Under the pieces are notes generated by a model that had not been told where the DNA came from, ran no database searches, and worked only from the letters and a program-made list of their open reading frames with translations. Below are positions 17,434 through 25,672 of a DNA stretch of 64,000 bases, piece by piece. The translations under genes and the position numbers were made by a program. Position 1 is the stretch's first letter. The number at the start of each line of letters is the position of its first letter. This DNA is from Paracidovorax wautersii (GTDB lineage Bacteria > Pseudomonadota > Gammaproteobacteria > Burkholderiales > Burkholderiaceae_C): the NCBI RefSeq assembly GCF_900113035.1, contig NZ_FONX01000001.1, positions 416,616-480,615 on the forward strand, written 5' to 3'.

Positions 17434-18390
17434 TCAGGGGCGTGCCGCGCCGCTGGCCGACACCGCGGCGGCGTCATCGCCGGATGCGGAGAAATCGGCC
17501 CGCAAGGTGGCGTCGGCCAGGGCGGGCAGCGGCAGGTCGGCGGTGCTGTCCGCGCTGGCAGCACTGGCCGCGCTGGCGTTGGCTGCCGAGCCCGCAGCGC
17601 CTTGGGCGGCCGGCGCGGCAGCCGCGGCCGAGGCAGAAGCCGCCGGCGCCGCTGCAGGCTCGGCGGCCCCGGTCGGGCCTGCGGGCGTGCCGGGTCGAAC
17701 GGCCGGCTGTACGGCGGGCTGCACGGGCTGGGCCGCCGGCAGGGCCCGTTCCTCGATCTGCGACTGGGGCTTGACCAGCATGGGCGTGGCGCTTTCCGGC
17801 GCGGGCGCGGCCGGGGGCTGCACGAAGCGGCCGAACAGCTCGAAGAAACGCTCGTAGAAGCGCTTGTCGGTCACCGTCTCGCTGCCCACCTTGACGAGGG
17901 TGTCGTCCGATGCGGACACGGGCAGCGACAGCGAGCCCAGCGCGCCCACGCCCAGCGAGGCGGAGTTGTTGATCTTCTTGATGACGTAGCGGTCCTGCAG
18001 CGCGCTGGCGAAGGCCGCCGTGTGCTTGCCGTCCGCCCCCTCCGGGGCGCAGACCACGCGCATCTCCACTTCGTAGTGGATGTCGGTGGAGGGCTGGAAA
18101 TACTTGCGCCCCGCCACCATGTCATCGGTGGCGGTGTTCACCAGGTAGCCCTGGCTCAGCAGCGCGCGCCGGGCCGCCTCGCAGACCTGGGCCTTGGGCG
18201 CGTTGATGTGGCGGGTGTGGACGTTGATGCTCTCGAAATCGTCCGGATCGAACCGGGCTGCGCCGGCCAGGCCGGGCATCGAATCGGACACCGTGGTACA
18301 GCCCGCCAGCACCGTGCAGACGAGGGCGGCCAGGGCCGTGCCGCCGATGGACAGGGCGTGACGGGGACGAAGCGTGAGGTTCATGGGCAT
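17434..18390 (-). CDS. DUF2242 family lipoprotein
   Basis: A 318-residue predicted lipoprotein: LAGC gives Cys31. The conserved part (residues about 45-210) matches DUF2242, with FDPDDFESINVHTRHINAP and the core YFQPSTDIHYEVEMRVVCAP. The C-terminal third is low-complexity Ala/Pro/Ser (for example APAASASAAAAAPAAQ) and looks disordered. Function unknown in the family. Start chosen at 18390; an ATG two codons later is equally possible. It is divergent from the small heat shock protein gene. Confidence 0.75.
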   Translation of the reverse strand: MPMNLTLRPRHALSIGGTALAALVCTVLAGCTTVSDSMPGLAGAARFDPDDFESINVHTRHINAPKAQVCEAARRALLSQGYLVNTATDDMVAGRKYFQPSTDIHYEVEMRVVCAPEGADGKHTAAFASALQDRYVIKKINNSASLGVGALGSLSLPVSASDDTLVKVGSETVTDKRFYERFFELFGRFVQPPAAPAPESATPMLVKPQSQIEERALPAAQPVQPAVQPAVRPGTPAGPTGAAEPAAAPAASASAAAAAPAAQGAAGSAANASAASAASADSTADLPLPALADATLRADFSASGDDAAAVSASGAARP

Positions 18391-18521
18391 GGGTTCCAGT
18401 CGAATCGAGCATTGTGCCGACGCGCAGGTCACCACTGCGTCAACAGGCTCTCAGAGTCCCGCGGCCATGCGGGGTTCAACCCACGGCCAGGGTGCTGGTG
18501 GCGAGGGCTGAAAAAAAGGCT

Positions 18522-18549
18522 CTTGAAATGCAAAAACACGGTCGCATGT
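18522..18549 (+). promoter_or_regulatory. Candidate sigma-32 (heat shock) promoter
   Basis: CTTGAAA at 18522-18528, a perfect match to the sigma-32 -35 consensus, is followed after 13 bp by TCGCATGT, a partial match to CCCCATNT. It lies about 80 bp upstream of the hsp20 start. Spacing fits the known range; the -10 is imperfect. Confidence 0.55.
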
Positions 18550-18630
18550 TCGATCCAAGCGGAAGGCAAGTTCAGGCAAAAGATGCCAAGAACACCCAAG
18601 CTCCGCCAAACCCAACCAACTGGAGTCAAC

Positions 18631-19008
18631 ATGCTTTTCACCCCCGTCATCCGCCGCGCTTCGTTCCAATCGCCCCGTGCCGCCGATCTGTCGCTGCAGC
18701 GCTTCCTGCAGAGCACCCTGGCCGCGCCCCAGCAGCCGGGCACCCAGGTCTCGCAGGACGACAAGACCGTGACCCTGCAGCTCGACGTGCCGGGCCTCTC
18801 GCGCGAGCAGCTCTCCATCACCATCGAAGGCCATCAGGTGCGCCTGGCCAGCGTGGAGGGCGCCCCGCGCCAGGTGCAGCGCGCCTGGGAACTGGCCGAC
18901 GAGATCGACGCAGCCGGCAGCTCCGCCAAGCTGGAAAACGGCGTGCTCACGCTGGTGCTGGCCAAGGTGGTGCCCGTGAGCCGCGCCCAGCAGCTGACCA
19001 TTGCCTGA
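18631..19008 (+). CDS. Small heat shock protein, Hsp20/alpha-crystallin family
   Basis: A 125-residue ATP-independent chaperone. The alpha-crystallin domain runs from about residue 40 (TVTLQLDVPGLSREQLSITI) to the conserved C-terminal strand LENGVLTLVLAK at 105-116. The N-terminal arm contains FTPVIRR and LQRFLQSTL. It is shorter than most Hsp20 proteins and lacks a clear IxI tail motif. A GGAG site lies 6 bases before the ATG, a sigma-32-like promoter upstream and a strong terminator downstream, so it is a single-gene heat shock unit. Confidence 0.88.
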   Translation: MLFTPVIRRASFQSPRAADLSLQRFLQSTLAAPQQPGTQVSQDDKTVTLQLDVPGLSREQLSITIEGHQVRLASVEGAPRQVQRAWELADEIDAAGSSAKLENGVLTLVLAKVVPVSRAQQLTIA

Positions 19009-19030
19009 GCGCCTGCGGGCATTCCCCGAG

Positions 19031-19055
19031 AAAGGTGGCTTCGGCCACCTTTTTT
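19031..19055 (+). terminator. Intrinsic terminator after hsp20
   Basis: Perfect 9-bp stem (AAAGGTGGC / GCCACCTTT) closed by a TTCG tetraloop and followed by a T tract, 22 bp after the hsp20 stop codon. Confidence 0.92.
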
Positions 19056-19164
19056 CGTGGCCGCGCAGGCCATGCGCCATGCCCAGGCGGTGCACTGCGC
19101 TGGTGCACCGCCCGCGCCGTCCACCACCCGCCGCCCACCCCCGGCGGCCGGCACGCGCGCCAAC

Positions 19165-19214
19165 GCTATGCAAAAGATAGCTGCCCACCCAGGAACAACC
19201 AGCGCTGCAGGCCA
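19165..19214 (+). repeat. Dispersed repeat, copy 4
   Basis: GCTATGCAAAAGATAGCTGC followed by ACCAGCGCTGCAGGCC. It lies in the 416-bp gap between hsp20 and the nitrate assimilation genes; the rest of that gap (19056-19164 and 19215-19299) shows no gene. Confidence 0.65.
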
Positions 19215-19289
19215 TTCCAGGCACGAATCCATCGCCGTACTGGCACAGCCATTGCTTGAAGCCCCGCATAGCCGGCCGCTCCAACGACG

Positions 19290-19380
19290 GAAAGCGCTGC
19301 CGGCCAGGACGAAGGCGTCCCCACGGGTGTCGGGCCATTGAAGAGGCCGGGCGCTCCGTGTGGGCGCCTTTTCTTTTTGG
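19290..19380 (+). promoter_or_regulatory. Structured leader with terminator-like hairpin before the nitrate assimilation genes
   Basis: Several hairpins precede the first nas gene: GGACG/CGTCC around 19312, GGCC/GGCC at 19333-19348, then GGCGC (19350-19354) and GCGCC (19364-19368) followed by TTTTCTTTTT. The last looks like an intrinsic terminator ending 45 bp before the start codon, with no gene between hsp20 and it. This is the arrangement expected of a transcription-antitermination leader, as known for nas operons controlled by ANTAR proteins NasR or NasT. The specific RNA motif is not proven. Confidence 0.45.
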
Positions 19381-19424
19381 TGTTCGGCGTGCGCACTGCG
19401 CCGCCCTGACCTGGAGTGGCGACG

Positions 19425-20738
19425 ATGGACAAACCCCGGCTGGTGATGGTGGGCAACGGCATGGCCGGCGTGCGCACGCTCGAAGAGCTGCTGAAGATCG
19501 CGCCCGGCCTCTACGACATCACCGTCTTCGGCGCCGAGCCGCACCCGAACTACAACCGCATCCTGCTCTCGCCCGTGCTGGCGGGCGAGCAGACGCTGGA
19601 CGAGATCATCCTCAACGACTGGGACTGGTATGCGCAGCACGGCATCGCCCTGCATGCCGGCTGCACCGTGACCGAGGTGGACCGCGTGCGCCGCGTGGTG
19701 CATGCCACCAACGCGGCCGGCGAGACGGTGAGCACGCCCTATGACCGGCTGATCCTCGCCACCGGCTCCAACCCCTTCATGCTGCCGGTGCCCGGCCACG
19801 GCCTGGAAGGCGTGCTGGCGTACCGCGACATCGCCGACACCCAGGCCATGATCGACGCCGCCGCCCGCTACCGGCAGGCGGTGGTGATCGGCGGCGGCCT
19901 GCTGGGCCTGGAGGCGGCCAACGGCCTCATGAAGCGCGGCATGGACGTGACCGTGGTGCATGTGGGCGACTGGCTGCTGGAGCGCCAGCTCGACGCCACC
20001 GCCGCCGGCCTGCTGCAGCGGGCGCTGGAGCAGCGCGGCCTGCATTTCCGGCTCAAGGCACAGACCGCGGCGCTGCTGGGCGATGCCGATGCCGATGCCG
20101 GCGAAGGCACGGGCACGGCCGGCCGCGTGCGCGCCGTGCGCTTCCAGGACGGCAGCGAGATCCCCGCCCAGCTGGTGGTGATGGCCGTGGGCATCCGCCC
20201 CAACACCCGGCTGGCCGAGCAGATGCGCCTGCATGTGAACCGGGGCATCGTGGTGAGCGACACCCTGCAGACCGTGACCGACCCGCGCATCTACGCCGTG
20301 GGCGAGTGCGCCGCGCACCGCGGCATCGCCTACGGGCTGGTGGCGCCGCTCTTCGAGCAGGGCCGGGTGCTGGCCAACCATCTGGCGCAGCACGGCATCG
20401 GGCGCTACCAGGGCTCGCTGGTCTCCACCAAGCTCAAGGTGACCGGCATCGACCTCTTCAGCGCGGGCGACTTCCAGGGCGGCGAAGGCACGGAAGAGAT
20501 CGTGATGAGCGACCCGGCCGGCGGCATCTACAAGAAGCTGGTGCTCAAGGACGACCGGCTGGTGGGCGCCTGCCTCTACGGCGACACGGCCGACGGCAAC
20601 TGGTACTGGCGCCTGCTGCGCGCGGGCATGACGGTGACGGAGATCCGCGACTTGCTGATGTTCGGCGAGCCGCCGGCCGAAGAGGCCGCGCCACCCGCCA
20701 CCTCGCCCACAGCCACCGGAACGCTATCGAAACAATAG
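19425..20738 (+). CDS. NirB-like FAD/NAD(P)-dependent oxidoreductase of nitrate assimilation
   Basis: A 437-residue flavoprotein equivalent to the N-terminal FAD/NAD domains of assimilatory nitrite reductase NirB, without its siroheme part. The FAD site is VGNGMAGVRTLEELL near 7-21, the NAD site VVIGGGLLGLEAANGL near 153-168, and IYAVGECAAHRG near 288 is typical. The ATG at 19425 lies 8 bases after GGAG; a GTG at 19416 is possible. It probably passes electrons to NasA, encoded 64 bp downstream. The last codons and the TAG stop are supplied by a dispersed repeat. Confidence 0.82.
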   Translation: MDKPRLVMVGNGMAGVRTLEELLKIAPGLYDITVFGAEPHPNYNRILLSPVLAGEQTLDEIILNDWDWYAQHGIALHAGCTVTEVDRVRRVVHATNAAGETVSTPYDRLILATGSNPFMLPVPGHGLEGVLAYRDIADTQAMIDAAARYRQAVVIGGGLLGLEAANGLMKRGMDVTVVHVGDWLLERQLDATAAGLLQRALEQRGLHFRLKAQTAALLGDADADAGEGTGTAGRVRAVRFQDGSEIPAQLVVMAVGIRPNTRLAEQMRLHVNRGIVVSDTLQTVTDPRIYAVGECAAHRGIAYGLVAPLFEQGRVLANHLAQHGIGRYQGSLVSTKLKVTGIDLFSAGDFQGGEGTEEIVMSDPAGGIYKKLVLKDDRLVGACLYGDTADGNWYWRLLRAGMTVTEIRDLLMFGEPPAEEAAPPATSPTATGTLSKQ

Positions 20739-20771
20739 CTGCAGGCGCGCTCCCAACCTGCGCTACAGCCC
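20723..20771 (+). repeat. Dispersed repeat, copy 5, providing the stop codon of the upstream gene
   Basis: CTATCGAAACAATAGCTGC followed by GCGCGCTC and GCGCTACAGCCCC. The in-frame TAG of the core is the stop codon of the NirB-like gene, so the last five residues (TLSKQ) come from the repeat. Confidence 0.7.
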
Positions 20772-20802
20772 CAGAACCCCTGAAACCCAACGACCTCGCC
20801 CC

Positions 20803-23664
20803 ATGCAAGCCACCCGTTCCACCTGCCCCTACTGCGGCGTCGGCTGCGGCGTCCTCATCGAAACCGACGGCCAGGCCATCACCGGCGTGCGCGGCGACCC
20901 GGACCATCCGGCCAACTACGGCCGGCTCTGCACCAAGGGCTCGACGCTGCACCTCACCGCCACCAACGCGGTCACGCTGCAGACGCGCCTGCTCGAACCC
21001 CTGCAGCGCCGCGAACGCGGCGGCCCGCTGCAGGCCCTGGGCTGGGACGCGGCGCTGGACACCGCCGCCCAGGCCTTCGACGACGTGATCGCCCGGCACG
21101 GCCCCGACGCGGTGGGCTTCTACGTCTCGGGCCAGCTGCTGACCGAGGACTACTACGTCTTCAACAAGCTCGCCAAGGGCCTGATCGGCACCAACAACAT
21201 CGACACCAACTCCCGCCTGTGCATGAGCAGCGCCGTGGCCGGCTACAAGGCCACGCTGGGCGCCGATGCGCCGCCCGCCTGCTACGACGACGTGGACCAT
21301 GCGCAGTGCCTCTTCATCGTGGGCAGCAACGCGGCCTGGGCACACCCCATCCTGTTCCGCCGCATCGAGGCCGCCCGCGCCGCCCACCCCGGCATGAAGA
21401 TGATCGTGGCCGACCCGCGCCGCACCGACACCGCGGGCTCGGCCGACCTGTTCCTGCCACTGCTGCCCGGCACCGACGTGATGCTGTTCAACGCCATGCT
21501 GCACGTGATGCTGCGCGAAGGCTGGGTGGACTGCGACTACATCGCGCGCCACACACGCGGCTTCGAGAGCCTGCTGCCGCTGGTGCTGCACTGCACGCCC
21601 GCGCGCGCCGCCCAGGTCTGCGGACTGAAGGCGGAAGACATCGTCACCGCGGCGCGCTGGTTCGCCGGGGCGGACGGCAACAAGCACGCCGAGCGCCGGC
21701 CCACGCTCAGCCTCTACTGCCAGGGCCTGAACCAGAGCAGCCACGGCACGGCCAAGAACGCCGCACTCATCAACCTGCACCTGGCCTGCGGGCAGATCGG
21801 CCGGGCGGGCGCGGGGCCGTTCTCGCTCACCGGCCAGCCCAACGCCATGGGCGGGCGCGAGGTGGGCGGCCTGGCCAACCTGCTCTCGGCCCACCGCGAT
21901 CTGGGCAACGCCCAGCACCGCGCCGAAGTCGCCGCGCACTGGGGCGTGGCCGACGTGCCCGCCCGGCCCGGCAAGACGGCGGTGGAGATGTTCCAGGCCG
22001 CCGCCGACGGCGAGATCCGCGCCCTCTGGATCGCCTGCACCAACCCGGCCCAGAGCATGCCCGACCAGGCCACCGTGCGCCGCGCATTGGAGCGCGCCGA
22101 GTTCGTCGTGGTGCAGGAAGCCTTCGCCACCACCGCCACCTGCGATTTCGCCGACCTGCTGCTGCCCGCCACCACCTGGGGCGAGAAGACCGGCACCGTC
22201 ACCAACAGCGAGCGCCGCATCTCCCGCGTGCGCCCCGCCGTGGCCGCGCCCGGCCAGGCCCGCCACGACTGGCAGGCCGCCGTGCAGTTCGCGCGCCGCC
22301 TCGAAGCGCGGCTGCGCCCGGGCGCGCCCAGCCTCTTTCCCTATTCCACGCACGATGCCGACGCGGGCGCCGAAGCCATCTGGAACGAGCACCGCGAAAG
22401 CACCCGCGGGCGCGACCTGGACATCACCGGCCTCTCGTGGCGCCTGCTGCAGGAACGCGGCCCCCAGCAGTGGCCGATGCCCGAAGGCGCCACCGCCGGC
22501 CGGGCACGGCTCTACGAAAACGGCGTCTTCCCCACGCCCGACGGCCGCGCCCGCTTCGCCGCCCACGCCTGGCAGCCGCTGGCCGAGCCGCCCGTCTCGC
22601 GCTGGCCCTTCAGCCTGACCACCGGCCGCCTGCGCGACCAGTGGCATGGCATGAGCCGCACCGGCACGCTGGGGCGCCTGTTCGGCCACGTGGCCGAACC
22701 CAGCCTGCAGATGCACCCTGACGACATGGCGCAGCAGGGCCTGGCGGGCGGCGAGCTGGTCCACGTCACCTCCAAGCGCGGCTCCATCGTGGTGCCGGTG
22801 CAGCCCGACGCCACGCTGGCGCGGCAGCAGGTCTTCATGGCCATGCACTGGGGCAGCGAATACCTCGGCGGGCGATCGTCCACCGGCCAGCCGCTGGCGG
22901 GCGTGAACGCGCTCACCACCTCGGCCTACTGCCCCAGCTCCAAGCAGCCGGAACTCAAGCACGCCGCCGTCAAGGTGCTCAAGGCCGAGCTGCCCTGGAA
23001 CCTGCTGGCCCTGGCCTGGCTGCCCGAAGGCGACGCCCTGGCGGCACGCAGCCAGCTGGCCGCGCTGATGCGCGAACTGCCCTTCGCGAGCTGCGTGCCC
23101 TTCGCATCCGCCGCGGCCGAGGGCGCCCGCCCGCGCACCGGCGTGCTGCTGCGCGGCGCGGCCTACGAGGCGCCCGAAGGCGATCTGCTCGCACGCATCG
23201 AGCGCCTGCTGTGCCTGGATGCGCCCGACACCGTGCGCTACCAGGACCGGCGCCGCGGCCAGCACCGCAGCGCCCGGCTGGCGCGCGCGGCGGACGGCAG
23301 CGCCACCCTGCAGGCCGTGCTGCTGGGCGGCGACACGCGCTCGGGCGCCTGGCTGCGCACCGTGCTGCAGGAAGAGCTGCCCGCCCAGGCCTACGGCCGC
23401 CTGCTGCTGGTGCCCAGTGCCACGCCGCCCGTGGCCGTGCAGTCGCGCGGCAAGCCGGTGTGCGTGTGCCTGAACGTGACCGACGCGGCCATCGCCACGC
23501 AGCTGGCCGCCTGCCACGGCAGCGATGCGGACCGCCTCGCGCAGCTGCAGGGCGCGCTGCGCTGCGGCACGCAGTGCGGCTCCTGCGTGCCCGAACTCAA
23601 GCGCATGGTGCGCGCCACGGCGGCTGCCGCGCCCACCACGGAACGGGGGCTGCAGCCGGCGTGA
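20803..23664 (+). CDS. nasA: Assimilatory nitrate reductase catalytic subunit
   Basis: A 953-residue molybdopterin enzyme that reduces nitrate to nitrite in the cytoplasm. The N-terminal [4Fe-4S] site is Cys8, Cys11, Cys15 and Cys43. Molybdopterin domains follow (SSAVAGYKATLGAD, GSNAAWAHPI, SLYCQGLNQSSHGT, LTGQPNAMGGREVGG) and the C-terminal dinucleotide-binding domain with TTGRLRDQWHGMSRTG. The last ~70 residues form a BFD-like [2Fe-2S] domain (Cys887, Cys889, Cys925, Cys928), as in NasA proteins that take electrons directly from a NirB-like flavoprotein. Length is normal for the fused form. Confidence 0.95.
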   Translation: MQATRSTCPYCGVGCGVLIETDGQAITGVRGDPDHPANYGRLCTKGSTLHLTATNAVTLQTRLLEPLQRRERGGPLQALGWDAALDTAAQAFDDVIARHGPDAVGFYVSGQLLTEDYYVFNKLAKGLIGTNNIDTNSRLCMSSAVAGYKATLGADAPPACYDDVDHAQCLFIVGSNAAWAHPILFRRIEAARAAHPGMKMIVADPRRTDTAGSADLFLPLLPGTDVMLFNAMLHVMLREGWVDCDYIARHTRGFESLLPLVLHCTPARAAQVCGLKAEDIVTAARWFAGADGNKHAERRPTLSLYCQGLNQSSHGTAKNAALINLHLACGQIGRAGAGPFSLTGQPNAMGGREVGGLANLLSAHRDLGNAQHRAEVAAHWGVADVPARPGKTAVEMFQAAADGEIRALWIACTNPAQSMPDQATVRRALERAEFVVVQEAFATTATCDFADLLLPATTWGEKTGTVTNSERRISRVRPAVAAPGQARHDWQAAVQFARRLEARLRPGAPSLFPYSTHDADAGAEAIWNEHRESTRGRDLDITGLSWRLLQERGPQQWPMPEGATAGRARLYENGVFPTPDGRARFAAHAWQPLAEPPVSRWPFSLTTGRLRDQWHGMSRTGTLGRLFGHVAEPSLQMHPDDMAQQGLAGGELVHVTSKRGSIVVPVQPDATLARQQVFMAMHWGSEYLGGRSSTGQPLAGVNALTTSAYCPSSKQPELKHAAVKVLKAELPWNLLALAWLPEGDALAARSQLAALMRELPFASCVPFASAAAEGARPRTGVLLRGAAYEAPEGDLLARIERLLCLDAPDTVRYQDRRRGQHRSARLARAADGSATLQAVLLGGDTRSGAWLRTVLQEELPAQAYGRLLLVPSATPPVAVQSRGKPVCVCLNVTDAAIATQLAACHGSDADRLAQLQGALRCGTQCGSCVPELKRMVRATAAAAPTTERGLQPA

Positions 23665-23822
23665 GCGGCGGCGGATTTTCTCGGCACCATATAACGGCTG
23701 GTTATCTGACCTGCGGGACAATCGCGGGTTCGCCGGGCGCACCCGCTGCCCGGCCCTGCCGCGTTCTTCGCACCCCGTTCCGCACCTTTCCTCTCTTCTT
23801 CTCTCTTTCCAGCCAAGCCGCC

Positions 23823-24746
23823 ATGGGCATCAGCCAGTACATCAAGGAAATCGGCCGCGGCGCGCGCGGCGCCAAGGCCATCGACCGCGCACAGGCCGCC
23901 GACCTCTTCGGCCAGGTGCTCGACGGCCAGGTGACCGACCTGGAGGTCGGCGCCTTCTGCATCGCCATGCGCATCAAGGGCGAGACCAGCGAGGAGATGT
24001 GCGGCTTTCTCGACGCGGTGCACGCCCGCATGGCCCTGGTGCCGGCCGGCGACGCGCCGCTCATCGTGCTGCCCAGCTACAACGGCGCGCGCAAGCTGCC
24101 GGTGCTCACGCCCCTGCTGGCGCTGCTGCTGGCCCGCGAAGGCCTGCCGGTGCTGCTGCACGGCATGCGTACCGAGGCGCGCCGCATCCTGGCCTCCGAC
24201 GTGCTCGAAGCCCTGGGCATTCCAGCGCTCGAAGCGCCCGAGAAGATCGCGAACGGCCGCGTCGCCCATCTGCGCACCGACCGCCTGCACCCGGGCCTGG
24301 CCCGCCTGCTGGCCGCGCGCGAGGTGATCGGCCTGCGCAACCCCGGCCACAGCGTGGCCAAGCTGATGAACCCCTGCGCCGGCCCGGCCCTGGTGGTCAC
24401 CAGCTACACCCATCCCGAATACTTCGACATGCTCTGCACCACCTTCGCCAGCATGGGCATGCATGCCCTGCTTTCGCGCGGGCTGGAAGGCGAAGTGGCG
24501 GCCGACCCGCGCCGCACGCCCCGCTACGACGCCTTCGTGGCCGGCGCCCACCAGCTGCTGGAAGAGCAGCAGCCCGGCACCGCCAGCGAGGTATCCGGCC
24601 TGCCCGCAGAGATCGACGTGCAGACCACCGCCGGCTACACCCGCCGCGTGCTGGCGGGCGAACTGCCGGTGCCGCCTGCGCTGGCACGGCAGGTGGAACA
24701 CATCTTGCGTCTGAGCACCACAATCACCACGGAGACCCGTCCATGA
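23823..24746 (+). CDS. ybiB: YbiB-like protein (TrpD2 family, phosphoribosyltransferase fold)
   Basis: A 307-residue protein of the TrpD2/YbiB family, related in fold to anthranilate phosphoribosyltransferase. It begins with a helical N-terminal domain (LFGQVLDGQVTDLEVGAFCIAMRIKGET) and has GLRNPGHSVAKLMNPC near 178-193. E. coli YbiB binds nucleic acids and is SOS-induced; it has no proven transferase activity. In Burkholderiales the gene is commonly placed between nasA and cobA, as here. Its stop overlaps the cobA start (ATGA), so the two are coupled. The reason for its place in a nitrate cluster is unclear. Confidence 0.85.
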   Translation: MGISQYIKEIGRGARGAKAIDRAQAADLFGQVLDGQVTDLEVGAFCIAMRIKGETSEEMCGFLDAVHARMALVPAGDAPLIVLPSYNGARKLPVLTPLLALLLAREGLPVLLHGMRTEARRILASDVLEALGIPALEAPEKIANGRVAHLRTDRLHPGLARLLAAREVIGLRNPGHSVAKLMNPCAGPALVVTSYTHPEYFDMLCTTFASMGMHALLSRGLEGEVAADPRRTPRYDAFVAGAHQLLEEQQPGTASEVSGLPAEIDVQTTAGYTRRVLAGELPVPPALARQVEHILRLSTTITTETRP

Positions 24747-25591
24747 CCCGCCCCACCCCCACGTTCCACACCCAAGGCGGCACCGCCCTGCGCGGCACCT
24801 GCACGCTGGTGGGCGCCGGCCCGGGCGATCCCGAACTGCTCACGCTCAAGGCGCTCAAGGCCATCCAGGCGGCCAGCGTGCTGCTGGTCGATGACCTGGT
24901 GAGCGACGAAGTCATCGCGCACGCCGCGCCCACGGCGCGCATCGTCCACGTGGGCAAGCGCGGCGGCTGCAAGAGCACGCCGCAGGCCTTCATCGAAAAA
25001 CTCATGGTCATGGCCGTGAACGAGGGCGAGAACGTGGTGCGCCTGAAGGGCGGCGATCCGTTCATCTTCGGCCGCGGCGGCGAAGAGGTCGAACACCTGC
25101 GCGCCGCCGGCATCGAGGTGACGGTCATCAACGGCATCACCGCGGGCCTGGCCGGCATGACGCTGCTGGGCACGCCCCTCACCCACCGCGAGCATGCCCA
25201 CGGCGTGATCTTCGTGACCGGCCACGCCAAGCCCGGCGACGCCGGCACCGACTGGCGCCAGCTGGCCGCCACCGCCCGCGCAGCCAAGCTCACCCTGGTC
25301 ATCTACATGGGCGTGAGCAGCGCCCAGCACATCCAGGACGAGCTGCTCACCGGCCTGCCCGCCAGCACGCCCGTGGTCGTCATCCAGCACGTCAGCCTGC
25401 CCTGCCAGCGGCATGCGCTCACCACGCTGGGCGAGCTGCACGCCACCATCGAGCGCGAGCAGCTCGGCAGCCCCTCGGTGATCGTCATCGGCGACGTGGT
25501 GAGCGGCGTGGCCGCCGCCACGCAGGGGCTGGCCTCCGCCACCGACGGCACCACCATCGCGCCGCCGCCCCCGCTGCGGCACGCCGGCTGA
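24743..25591 (+). CDS. cobA: Uroporphyrinogen-III C-methyltransferase
   Basis: A 282-residue SAM-dependent methyltransferase (SUMT). It converts uroporphyrinogen III to precorrin-2, the first step to siroheme, the cofactor of assimilatory nitrite and sulfite reductases. Visible are LVGAGPGDPELLTLKAL near 22-38, VRLKGGDPFIFGRGGEE near 95-111 with the SAM-binding loop, and TPLTHREHAHGVIFVTGH near 148-165. ATG at 24743 overlaps the ybiB stop. Its place in the nas cluster fits siroheme supply for nitrite reductase, which is not in this window. Confidence 0.93.
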   Translation: MTRPTPTFHTQGGTALRGTCTLVGAGPGDPELLTLKALKAIQAASVLLVDDLVSDEVIAHAAPTARIVHVGKRGGCKSTPQAFIEKLMVMAVNEGENVVRLKGGDPFIFGRGGEEVEHLRAAGIEVTVINGITAGLAGMTLLGTPLTHREHAHGVIFVTGHAKPGDAGTDWRQLAATARAAKLTLVIYMGVSSAQHIQDELLTGLPASTPVVVIQHVSLPCQRHALTTLGELHATIEREQLGSPSVIVIGDVVSGVAAATQGLASATDGTTIAPPPPLRHAG

Positions 25592-25672
25592 TCCAAGGCC
25601 GATCCGCAAGACCCCAGCGACGCACCGCGAAGAAAACCGCCCAGCCCCTCCACCCCCACCGCCCGCACCGCC

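Noticed and set aside
20545..23742. Very long open frame on the minus strand, opposite nasA (over 1000 codons)
   Set aside because: It is a mirror of nasA, caused by GC-rich third positions. Its translation is Ala/Gly/Arg/His-rich with no domain. Similar antisense frames over relA, mfd, the GGDEF/EAL gene and others were dropped for the same reason.
24700..24760. Cobalamin or SAM riboswitch before cobA
   Set aside because: cobA overlaps ybiB by four bases, so no leader exists.
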